Of a stretch of 64,000 nucleotides of DNA, positions 16,358 through 24,370 are shown in pieces. Position numbers and translations under genes: made by a program. The notes under the pieces were generated by a model. That model saw only the letters and a program-made list of their open reading frames with translations, was not told the origin of the DNA and searched no databases. The stretch comes from UBA7446 sp024639165 (GTDB lineage Bacteria > Bacteroidota > Bacteroidia > Flavobacteriales > Flavobacteriaceae). Numbering within the stretch: the stretch's first letter is position 1; the number at the start of each line of letters is the position of its first letter. The stretch covers positions 136,350 to 200,349 of the forward strand of contig JAHEIX010000002.1 of the NCBI GenBank assembly GCA_024639165.1. The letters run 5' to 3'.

Positions 16358-18775
16358 ATGTATGTAGTAAAAAGAGATGGGCGTAAAGAACCCATTATGT
16401 TTGACAAAATTACCGCCCGGGTTCGTAAACTCTGCTATGGATTCAATGAACTTGTAGATCCCGTAAAGGTGGCCATGAAAGTTATTGAAGGCCTATACGA
16501 TGGCGTTACCACTTCTGAACTCGATAGTTTGGCAGCCGAAACAGCCGCTTCCATGACAACCGTTCATCCCGACTACGCCCAGCTAGCCGCACGGATATCT
16601 GTTTCTAACCTTCACAAAAACACCAAGAAATCTTTTTCTGAAACCATGGCAGACCTCTTTGAGTATGTCAATCCACGTACAGAAAAGAAATCACCGCTTC
16701 TTTCCGAGGAAGTAAACAACGTAATTCAAGACAATGCCGAGTTGCTGGATTCTACCATTATCTACAACCGTGATTTTGGCTACGATTATTTTGGGTTCAA
16801 AACGCTTGAACGTTCATACTTGCTCAAAATCAATGGGAACATTGCTGAACGACCACAACATATGCTGATGCGTGTTTCTGTGGGTATTCACCCAACCGAC
16901 CTGGATGCTGCGATAGAGACGTACCACTTGATGTCCAAAAAGTATTTTACACACGCCACACCAACTCTATTTAACTCGGGTACACCAAAGCCGCAAATGT
17001 CGTCTTGCTTTTTGTTATCCATGCGTGATGATAGCATTGATGGGATTTACGACACCCTTAAGCAAACGGCTAAAATTTCACAGTCTGCTGGAGGCATTGG
17101 CTTGTCTATTCACAACGTCCGTGCGACAGGATCTTATATTGCAGGCACCAACGGTACGTCAAACGGTATTGTGCCCATGCTGCGTGTTTATAACGACACA
17201 GCCCGCTATGTTGACCAAGGTGGTGGAAAGCGAAAAGGCTCATTTGCCATTTATGTTGAGCCATGGCATGCAGATATCTTTGACTTTTTAGACTTAAAGA
17301 AAAACCACGGTAAGGAAGAAATGCGCGCACGTGATTTGTTCTATGCTATGTGGATTCCAGATTTGTTTATGAAACGTGTGGAAGAAAACACGGAATGGAC
17401 ACTAATGTGCCCTAACGAATGTCCAGGGCTTTACGATTGTCACAGTGAGGAATTTGAAGAAATGTACCTCAGATATGAAAAGGAAAATCGTGGGCGTAAG
17501 ACCATCAAAGCGCGTGAGCTATGGGAGAAAATCTTAGAATCTCAGATTGAGACAGGAACGCCATATATGCTCTATAAAGACGCTGCAAATCGCAAGTCGA
17601 ATCAAAAGAACCTCGGAACCATCCGTTCGTCAAACTTGTGTACGGAAATTATGGAATATACTTCCAAAGATGAGGTTGCGGTATGTAACTTGGCTTCTAT
17701 TGCACTGCCCATGTTTGTTAAAGATGGGACTTTTGACCACCAAGAGCTTTTTGACGTGACTGTTCGTGTGACGAAAAACCTAAACAAGGTAATTGACCGA
17801 AACTATTATCCCGTTAAAGAGGCGGAGAATTCCAATATGCGTCACCGTCCAGTGGGCTTAGGCGTTCAAGGTCTTGCGGATACGTTTATCAAACTTCGTT
17901 TGCCCTTTACTAGCGAAGATGCACAAACCTTAAACCAAGAGATTTTTGAAACCATTTACTTTGCTTCGCTAACGGCTTCTAAAGATTTGGCAGAAGTTGA
18001 AGGTCCTTATAAAACCTACAAAGGGTCACCGATTTCTAAAGGTGAATTCCAACACAATATGTGGGGCATTAAAGACGATGAGCTAAGTGGTCGTTGGGAT
18101 TGGGAAGGTTTACGCAAGCAAATCAAAAAGCATGGTGTTCGCAACTCCCTATTGATGGCTCCGATGCCAACAGCATCTACGTCTCAAATTTTAGGAAATA
18201 ACGAATGCTTTGAGCCGTACACCTCCAATATCTACACAAGACGTGTGTTATCTGGTGAGTTTATTGTGGTGAACAAACACTTGTTGGAAGACTTGGTAAA
18301 TCTTGGCCTTTGGGATGAGGAAATGAAGCAAGAATTAATGCGTGCAAACGGATCGATTCAACACATAGAAACCATTCCTGCCGAGATTAGAGAGCTTTAC
18401 AAGACAGTTTGGGAAATGAGCATGAAGGACATCATTGATATGTCTCGTCATCGCGGATATTTCATTGATCAGTCGCAATCGCTTAACTTGTTTATGGAAG
18501 GCGCAACCATGTCCAAACTCACTTCAATGCACTTTTATGCATGGAAGTCTGGCTTAAAAACAGGGATGTATTATTTGCGCACGAAGTCGGCTGTTGATGC
18601 CATTAAATTTACCGTCAATAAAAAAGCGGAAACGGCAGAAGTACCTGCAGCCTCTACCAAGCCAAAAGCTAAGGCGGCTGTGGCAGTAGAACCCCTTTCT
18701 CCATCTGAGCTAAAAGAAATGCTAGCTAAGTCTAAGGAAAGCGAAGACGACGACTGCCTTATGTGTGGGTCCTAA
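16358..18775 (+). CDS. nrdA: Class Ia ribonucleotide reductase large subunit (R1)
   Basis: NrdA reduces ribonucleoside diphosphates. The 805 residues begin with an ATP-cone (1-95), so allosteric activity control is likely. Active-site residues: C217 in MSSCFLLSM, N426-C428-E430 in SNLCTEIMEY, and C443 in VAVCNLASIALP. The radical-transfer tyrosine pair is in KTGMYYLRTKSA. An Ala/Lys-rich linker (about 755-775) leads to the redox-active tail CLMC (C800, C803). Followed by a strong terminator. Confidence 0.97.
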   Translation: MYVVKRDGRKEPIMFDKITARVRKLCYGFNELVDPVKVAMKVIEGLYDGVTTSELDSLAAETAASMTTVHPDYAQLAARISVSNLHKNTKKSFSETMADLFEYVNPRTEKKSPLLSEEVNNVIQDNAELLDSTIIYNRDFGYDYFGFKTLERSYLLKINGNIAERPQHMLMRVSVGIHPTDLDAAIETYHLMSKKYFTHATPTLFNSGTPKPQMSSCFLLSMRDDSIDGIYDTLKQTAKISQSAGGIGLSIHNVRATGSYIAGTNGTSNGIVPMLRVYNDTARYVDQGGGKRKGSFAIYVEPWHADIFDFLDLKKNHGKEEMRARDLFYAMWIPDLFMKRVEENTEWTLMCPNECPGLYDCHSEEFEEMYLRYEKENRGRKTIKARELWEKILESQIETGTPYMLYKDAANRKSNQKNLGTIRSSNLCTEIMEYTSKDEVAVCNLASIALPMFVKDGTFDHQELFDVTVRVTKNLNKVIDRNYYPVKEAENSNMRHRPVGLGVQGLADTFIKLRLPFTSEDAQTLNQEIFETIYFASLTASKDLAEVEGPYKTYKGSPISKGEFQHNMWGIKDDELSGRWDWEGLRKQIKKHGVRNSLLMAPMPTASTSQILGNNECFEPYTSNIYTRRVLSGEFIVVNKHLLEDLVNLGLWDEEMKQELMRANGSIQHIETIPAEIRELYKTVWEMSMKDIIDMSRHRGYFIDQSQSLNLFMEGATMSKLTSMHFYAWKSGLKTGMYYLRTKSAVDAIKFTVNKKAETAEVPAASTKPKAKAAVAVEPLSPSELKEMLAKSKESEDDDCLMCGS

Positions 18776-18798
18776 TAACCAACCATTCATAAATAAAA

Positions 18799-18830
18799 AG
18801 AGCGCTTCTTATGAAGCGCTCTTTTTTTTT
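18799..18830 (+). terminator. Rho-independent terminator after nrdA
   Basis: Ten-base stem AGAGCGCTTC / GAAGCGCTCT with TTAT loop, followed by a run of T to 18830. Confidence 0.9.
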
Positions 18831-18846
18831 GAGACAGTCTTACTTA

Positions 18847-21090
18847 TTAGCTGGTTTTTCCATGCGCATCGTGGTATTCAACTAATAGATTAGTAGTTGC
18901 ATTTAACAGGTCTTTAGTTTCAACAAGAACATTAAAGTATAAGGTCGTATTTTTTGGACTAGACTCTTCTTGGCGAGTTCTTTCAACCTGCTTTTGAATT
19001 TTTTCTACAACTAGATTATTTATTTCCTGTTTGGTATCGATAATATGACCAAGTTTGTCAAAGGATCTGTTATCAAATACAGTTTTTATATCTTCAAAAA
19101 ACGCTTCAAATCTTAGATAGACTTCTTTAAGCTCTTTGTACTGACTGAATTTTAACTTTTTATGATTGTTGTTAACGTGCTTGTAACATACCTTAGTTAT
19201 GTATTCTAAAGATTGCGACATATCGTGTAAATACCCCAAAATATTGATGTAAAAATTACTCGCATGTATACTGGAATCGTCAAGGTTCTTTATGAAGTAA
19301 AAAATATTATCGCGTAATTCATCTACTTCACTTGAAAGCTTTACAATTTGCTTTTTGTTTTTCTTTAAAATAGCAACATCCTCCAAAGCAAGTCCATTAA
19401 TGGCGCTGGTATAAATATTATTACTTCTTTTAATAACAATCGAAATGTTTTTAGCGCTTTCATGCACCACTCCTTGCACAGAACCGCTCTCAGAACTTTT
19501 CAAGCTATCCATGCCAGAGTTTAATTCAATGTTTTTGTGGGCTAGATAATTTCGATAGAGTAATATTACCGTCAGCAAAATTAATATAGGCGTTATTACA
19601 GGGGGATTCCAATTGATTAAAAACAGTACAATCCCCGAGGCAATAAATGCTCCAAAAGCAGTTGCAAACCAACCTCCAATTACATTCAACACTCCTGAGA
19701 CTCTATATACAGCACTTTCTCTTCCCCAGGCCCTATCTGCAAAAGACGTTCCCATAGCAACCATAAAAGTAACATAGGTTGTAGAAAGGGGTAATTTCAT
19801 GGTAGTGGCAATGGCGATAAGAATACCAGCAACCATAAGGTTGACTGAAGCACGAATCAAATCAAAAGCAGGAGCTTCAATACTTTGATCTTTGGTTATT
19901 TTTATTTCTGGGGTTTTAAACCTTTGCTCAATTGTTTCTTTTGCCCCTTTTGGAATAATAACACTAAAATAGTTGGCCAGCTGCGTAGCGCCTCTGACAA
20001 CAGATCGAGAAATCAAATTAGGTTCAAACTTCTCATGTGTATCTGTTTGACGGGATAAGCCGATTTCGGTTTCTGCAACGGTTTTGGCTTTTTTAGAAAA
20101 CCAAAGTGTGAGTACCATAATTGCCCCAGCAATAAACAGCAGCAGTGGCTCAGCAGGCACCTTTTTGTCTAAAACCTCCATAGAAAACAATGAGGCATCT
20201 ACACCTGAAACAGACCACGCTTCATAAGAGTGGTAAGCCGCCATAGGAACCCCTATGAAATTCACCAAATCATTACCAGCAAAAGCCAGCGCTAAACCAA
20301 ACGTTCCTACAGCAATAACAACCAACAGGACGGTTTTTTTAGTGAGGTATTCAAATAAATATGACAAAACAAGCCACAAAGCAAAACTCCCCAAAATGAT
20401 AAATATTTCATTTCCCTCAATGGATCCTTTTAGTGTTTTGTAGTAGGGCGTCCCTTTTAATCCTTTTAAAAAGATGAAGTAAGTAATGGACGTTAGCGCA
20501 ACAGCGCCAAAAACAGCGCCAAAATTCTTCACCTTTTTTTGTATTTGAAAGGTGAAAATAAAACGAGAAACCCACTGTACTAAGGCACCCACAGAGAATG
20601 CAATAAGCACCGATAACAAAATCCCTCTAATAATTTCAAGGGCTTTTTTGGTGTTGATATAGTTGCCCAAATCAGCAACGGTTTGTGTTTCGGACACGCC
20701 TATTTTAATGAGTGACATCACAACAGCAGCCCCTAATAAGTTAAAAACAATGGAAACCGTGGTTGAAGTGGGAAGCCCCAAAGTATTAAAGAAATCCAGC
20801 AGTAAGATATCGGTTATCATCACCGCCATAAAAATGTACATGATTTCGTCAAAGTTGAACATGGCAGGTATAAAAATGCCCTTCCTAGCAACCTCCATTA
20901 AACCACTAGAATATACCGCTCCTACAAAAATACCAAGACTTGCAAAAATCATGATGGTTCTCAGGGAAATAGCTTTTGATCCTATAGCAGAGTTTAAGAA
21001 GTTAATGGCATCATTACTAACCCCTACTATCAAGTCGGCGATGGCTAGAACAGCCAAAGCAATAATCATGAATAAATAAATGTTTTCCAT
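18847..21090 (-). CDS. PiT-family inorganic phosphate transporter with C-terminal PhoU-like domain
   Basis: A 747-residue inner-membrane transporter. GVSNDAINFLNSAIGSKA at about 23-40 and LSTTYVTFMVAMGTSFADR are the two PiT signature repeats containing ND-type ion-binding residues; roughly ten to twelve helices occupy residues 1-525. The last ~210 residues are soluble and helical (YLHDMSQSLEYITKVCYKH and similar), resembling PhoU, as in some bacterial PiT proteins. It is followed upstream by the OprP-like porin in the same direction. PiT carriers use H+ or Na+ to move phosphate or metal-phosphate. Confidence 0.9.
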   Translation of the reverse strand: MENIYLFMIIALAVLAIADLIVGVSNDAINFLNSAIGSKAISLRTIMIFASLGIFVGAVYSSGLMEVARKGIFIPAMFNFDEIMYIFMAVMITDILLLDFFNTLGLPTSTTVSIVFNLLGAAVVMSLIKIGVSETQTVADLGNYINTKKALEIIRGILLSVLIAFSVGALVQWVSRFIFTFQIQKKVKNFGAVFGAVALTSITYFIFLKGLKGTPYYKTLKGSIEGNEIFIILGSFALWLVLSYLFEYLTKKTVLLVVIAVGTFGLALAFAGNDLVNFIGVPMAAYHSYEAWSVSGVDASLFSMEVLDKKVPAEPLLLFIAGAIMVLTLWFSKKAKTVAETEIGLSRQTDTHEKFEPNLISRSVVRGATQLANYFSVIIPKGAKETIEQRFKTPEIKITKDQSIEAPAFDLIRASVNLMVAGILIAIATTMKLPLSTTYVTFMVAMGTSFADRAWGRESAVYRVSGVLNVIGGWFATAFGAFIASGIVLFLINWNPPVITPILILLTVILLYRNYLAHKNIELNSGMDSLKSSESGSVQGVVHESAKNISIVIKRSNNIYTSAINGLALEDVAILKKNKKQIVKLSSEVDELRDNIFYFIKNLDDSSIHASNFYINILGYLHDMSQSLEYITKVCYKHVNNNHKKLKFSQYKELKEVYLRFEAFFEDIKTVFDNRSFDKLGHIIDTKQEINNLVVEKIQKQVERTRQEESSPKNTTLYFNVLVETKDLLNATTNLLVEYHDAHGKTS

Positions 21091-21129
21091 AGTTTCTAGC
21101 TGTATTTATGTACAAAAATCATCAATATG

Positions 21130-21158
21130 ATTGAACGAAATGTTATTAGAATGTTATA
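21130..21158 (+). promoter_or_regulatory. Reverse-oriented Pho-box-like direct repeat between porin and PiT genes
   Basis: TGTTATT (21141-21147) and TGTTATA (21152-21158) are spaced 11 bases apart, with a weaker ATTGAAC at 21130-21136 in the same phase. The layout copies a PhoB box but points away from the PiT start, so activity is doubtful. Confidence 0.25.
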
Positions 21159-22358
21159 TTAAAAATGAATGTCAAAACCGATTCTAAACGTGATGTTGTC
21201 TTCAGCCCCGTCAAGCGTTGTATAACTAATATCACTTTGAACTTTTAGTTTATGACCTACTACAAACCTGTTAAAGCCTAGCGTATATTGCTTTACAGGC
21301 GCACTACCTGTAATGGCTTCGTATGCAATAGATGTATAACGCCCAGCGAGCTCGTAATTATTTTTAAACAAATAACCCGCTTGAAGATTTAATGCATTTC
21401 CTGTAAGCACTATATCTCCCGTGGGAGTATTGTTCAATTCTGTAGCAATTTCATTGTCAGCAGTACGCTTGGCATACTCCCCCATAAACGAGAATCCGTT
21501 GTATTTAAACATGGCATCAACAAAAATGGTAGTTTGGTCTGTTTGGTAGATAGATCCGTCTTGACGAATCATATAATCTCCAGCAAAACCTCTTTCTCTG
21601 ACCGCATCTTGGTTATAGTTATAGGTAACACTGGCCATCAACTTTGGTGTTACTTCTCTTTTGAGATCGGACTGCACATAATCCCCTTTGGATTTAAATG
21701 CGCCGAAAGGCAATAGCTCAACACGCGCAGTGTATTGGAGTCCACCTTCATTTCCTTCCGTAACATTTCTTCCCTCGCCTTGTGAGATGGAAAATTTCTC
21801 ACGCATCAAAAAGGTTCCACCCAGACTTGATATGTGGCGCAATTGAATGCCTAAATCACGATCTAATGTAAATCGACTATTCAATAAGGAACGATCGATT
21901 AACTGTAGATTTCCCGAAGAAATAACACGCTCTATGTTACCAGGTAATTTTGTCTGTCCGGCCCAGAATTCCCAGTTTTTGGCAAATTTCCACATGATTA
22001 CCGCGTCCAAAATGTAGCGGGGGGTATTTCTGTTAAATTCATTTGCACCCGAAAGATCCCTATTCGATAAACCAAGCTCAATTTTGTATTTTAATTTTGG
22101 ACTGTAAGCGAAACCATCAAACTTTAGTCGCGCACGGCGGACAATAAAATTGTGATCAGGACTGTTGTAGCTTTCGCCATTGTGATCCCATGAAGACATG
22201 GAGCGCACTTGAAATCTTGGTGCAAATTTGATGCTAAACGTACTGTCTTTGGCAACAAAATTTAACATTCCTTTTCCAAAGGAAGTGTCGCTTATTTCTT
22301 GAGATTGTACGCTAAAGCTTATAAAAATTATAAATAGAAGTAATAGTTTGTTTTTCAT
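21159..22358 (-). CDS. OprO/OprP-like phosphate-selective outer-membrane porin
   Basis: A 399-residue beta-barrel. Signal peptide 1-19 ends SVQSQ; then alternating amphipathic strands through to a C-terminal Phe (FRIGFDIHF). NFIVRRARLKFDGFAYSPKL and YILDAVIMWKFAKNWEFWAG are typical of the OprP/OprO (polyphosphate-selective porin) family in Bacteroidota. A TGTTAAC and a near -7 CACTTTTG lie upstream. Paired with the PiT gene, it would supply phosphate across both membranes. Confidence 0.88.
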   Translation of the reverse strand: MKNKLLLLFIIFISFSVQSQEISDTSFGKGMLNFVAKDSTFSIKFAPRFQVRSMSSWDHNGESYNSPDHNFIVRRARLKFDGFAYSPKLKYKIELGLSNRDLSGANEFNRNTPRYILDAVIMWKFAKNWEFWAGQTKLPGNIERVISSGNLQLIDRSLLNSRFTLDRDLGIQLRHISSLGGTFLMREKFSISQGEGRNVTEGNEGGLQYTARVELLPFGAFKSKGDYVQSDLKREVTPKLMASVTYNYNQDAVRERGFAGDYMIRQDGSIYQTDQTTIFVDAMFKYNGFSFMGEYAKRTADNEIATELNNTPTGDIVLTGNALNLQAGYLFKNNYELAGRYTSIAYEAITGSAPVKQYTLGFNRFVVGHKLKVQSDISYTTLDGAEDNITFRIGFDIHF

Positions 22359-22721
22359 TAGTGTTGGTTATTAGCTTTTGTCAGGCACAAAAGTGAACAA
22401 CTAATGTTAACAGAACGTTTCTTTAAAATTAAATATTAAATAGACTGCCTGGCCAAGGCAGTCATATTTAGGAATCCATTATTACTAGTCGACAAAAACT
22501 AATAAACAATAATGAATAATGTGTCTAAGACAACTCAAAATTAAGAAGCAGATTCATCGGTATTGTAATATAAATGTTATTTAATTATTAAGTAATAAAG
22601 TCAGTTTTTAATATTACGCCATCTCAGCACCGAATGTTAACTTAATGTAAACAAAAAGTTGATTTATTGTTAATTATTGCTTAATATTGATCATGGAAAG
22701 AATCCTAAAGACATTCCTGAT
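22359..22721. promoter_or_regulatory. Divergent regulatory region of the porin and MORN-type genes
   Basis: 363 bases without a credible gene. It holds one TGTTAAC on the porin side (minus strand, near 22404-22410) and four phased TGTTAAC-like half-sites on the other side (22635-22674). Confidence 0.5.
22635..22674 (+). promoter_or_regulatory. Pho-box-like array of four half-sites with 11-bp phase
   Basis: TGTTAAC (22635-22641), TGTAAAC (22646-22652), AGTTGAT (22657-22663) and TGTTAAT (22668-22674) start exactly 11 bases apart. A 7-base half-site plus 4-base spacer is the layout of PhoB boxes. The array ends 7 bases before a -7-like TAATATTG (22682-22689), the expected activator position. 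Confidence 0.6.
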
Positions 22722-23084
22722 ATGAAAAAATATTTGATAGGAGCCACACTTTTTTTATTCGCTTCTCTATGTGCACAAGAGTCAAACAAGCCTTGTTTTG
22801 AAAAAAAAGAAAACCGTGTTAGTGCTGTATATTACCACGATAACGGGGAAGTATCACAAACGGGATACTTTAATAGTGAGGGGAAATTAGATGGCGTTTG
22901 GACAAGTTACGATACTGCAGGCAACAAGGTTTCTCAAGGACATTATTCCAATGGTGTCAAAACGGGGCAATGGTTGTTTTGGTTCGATGGTACGCTTAAA
23001 GAAGTAGATTTTGTAAACGCCAAAATCGCCAACGTTAACGAATGGCATCAAAAATTGGGTGTAGCGTTAAACACAAACCAATAA
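22722..23084 (+). CDS. Small secreted MORN-repeat-type protein
   Basis: A 120-residue exported protein. MKKYLIGATLFLFASLCAQ (1-19) is a signal peptide; an upstream in-frame start at 22677 is rejected because it would bury this signal. The mature part has tandem YYHDNGEVSQTGYFN / SYDTAGNKVSQGHYSNG units (YwqK/MORN-type toggles of G-x-W-x-x-Y). Family members in flavobacteria are sometimes mislabelled as adenylyltransferases. Its Pho-box-like promoter suggests phosphate-starvation expression. Function unknown. Confidence 0.75.
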   Translation: MKKYLIGATLFLFASLCAQESNKPCFEKKENRVSAVYYHDNGEVSQTGYFNSEGKLDGVWTSYDTAGNKVSQGHYSNGVKTGQWLFWFDGTLKEVDFVNAKIANVNEWHQKLGVALNTNQ

Positions 23085-23089
23085 AAAAA

Positions 23090-23112
23090 GCTCCCAAACG
23101 GGAGCCTTTTTT
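23090..23112. terminator. Bidirectional terminator between convergent genes
   Basis: Stem GCTCCC / GGGAGC with AAAC loop, flanked by an A run on the left and a T run on the right, serving both the MORN-type gene and the lipoprotein gene. Confidence 0.85.
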
Positions 23113-23127
23113 ATAATTCACTTTTTT

Positions 23128-24246
23128 CTATTCAGCCCAACCAACAGCCCAGTCTGGTATATCAGCACCATTTCCAGCACCAGTAGCACCTGTATTGGCA
23201 CCAACATAGGTGTAGCCACCCCAATCCCACTCGGTAGGAGCATTTATATAATTAAAATTCTCAATTACTAGGTCACCGTTAGCAAGTCTTTCTTGCGCGA
23301 TACCATCTGAACTTTTTATTTTCATTCCTAAGCTAATGCCATCGACCACAAAATTTCTATAAGTTAGATTTCCTCCGCCTTCTTTGAAGTAAATGGCTCC
23401 TTCTGAGTTGCCAAGACCATCAACAATCATAGTAACATTTGAAATGGTTGCAGTTGTAACGGGTTCTAAACTTCCATCGTCTCCATTGTTGGAACCTTCA
23501 ATACCCGCTTTGGTAATACCTTTTATAAAAGCGTTGGTAATGGATCCTGTAAATCCGTCTGCAAAATCTATAGAATCATCGCCAGAGTTGATAGAAACTA
23601 AATTTTCTGCATCAACAGCACCACCAAAAAACTCAATACCATCATCTCCTCCATTTACGGAAGACACGTTACTAAACACAGTTCCCGACCCAACTCCAAA
23701 CAAGGTAATTCCATTAAATTCTTTTTCATTGGTAAAGGTTGCTCCAGTATATTCAACTCTTAGATACGTAATAGAACCCGAGCTGTCTGTGTTATCTGTT
23801 CCTCCATAAGTCAAATCACCCACTTCAGAAGTAACATCTACTCCAGCATTCGTCACTCCATATCCAGCAATGGCCAAGCCACCCCACGCACCAGGAGATT
23901 GTGTTTCTGCTGTCATTACCACAGGATTAGTAGCAGTTCCACTTATGTTAATGGTCGCTCCACGCTCTACACCAACATAGGCAGTAGTTCCAGTTCCCGC
24001 AGCAGCCGTAATGGTGGTTCCGGCAGGTATGTTAAGTGTTGCTCCTTGTTTTACAACCAAGGCGCCTGTTAGCGTATAGTTTAGTGTTGGATTTAAAGAA
24101 ATAGTTCCGTTTTGAATAATGCCTTGAAAATTATTAGGGTCTAATTCAAAAGAACTACTAGGTGCTGTAGCATTTTCATCGTCAATGGTACAGTTAAGCA
24201 TCAGTATGCTTGTCAAAATCAATATAAGTATGGTTTGATTATTCAT
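23128..24246 (-). CDS. Beta-helix surface lipoprotein partnered with a TonB receptor
   Basis: A 372-residue lipoprotein with lipobox LMLNC (C19). The mature part is rich in Gly, Thr, Asn and Asp with short repeated strands (ISGTATNPVVMTAET, GTVFSNVSSVNGGDDGIEFF, NSGDDSIDFADGF), a right-handed beta-helix pattern. Acidic GGDDG and SGDDS turns could bind calcium. Homologues that I recall are often mislabelled multidrug transporters and follow TonB receptors, as here (124 bases downstream, same direction). I infer a surface accessory protein for a phosphorus-containing ligand. Confidence 0.7.
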   Translation of the reverse strand: MNNQTILILILTSILMLNCTIDDENATAPSSSFELDPNNFQGIIQNGTISLNPTLNYTLTGALVVKQGATLNIPAGTTITAAAGTGTTAYVGVERGATINISGTATNPVVMTAETQSPGAWGGLAIAGYGVTNAGVDVTSEVGDLTYGGTDNTDSSGSITYLRVEYTGATFTNEKEFNGITLFGVGSGTVFSNVSSVNGGDDGIEFFGGAVDAENLVSINSGDDSIDFADGFTGSITNAFIKGITKAGIEGSNNGDDGSLEPVTTATISNVTMIVDGLGNSEGAIYFKEGGGNLTYRNFVVDGISLGMKIKSSDGIAQERLANGDLVIENFNYINAPTEWDWGGYTYVGANTGATGAGNGADIPDWAVGWAE

Positions 24247-24370
24247 TTTTAATTATTAAATTCTTTACAAAGCTCGCCGAACAAAGTCACTCTAGTTTTA
24301 GGTAATTATTAAGCGTTTGTTATAGTTTTCTAAAAACAAAGAATAAAAACCAAGGGTGCTTAACATTCAA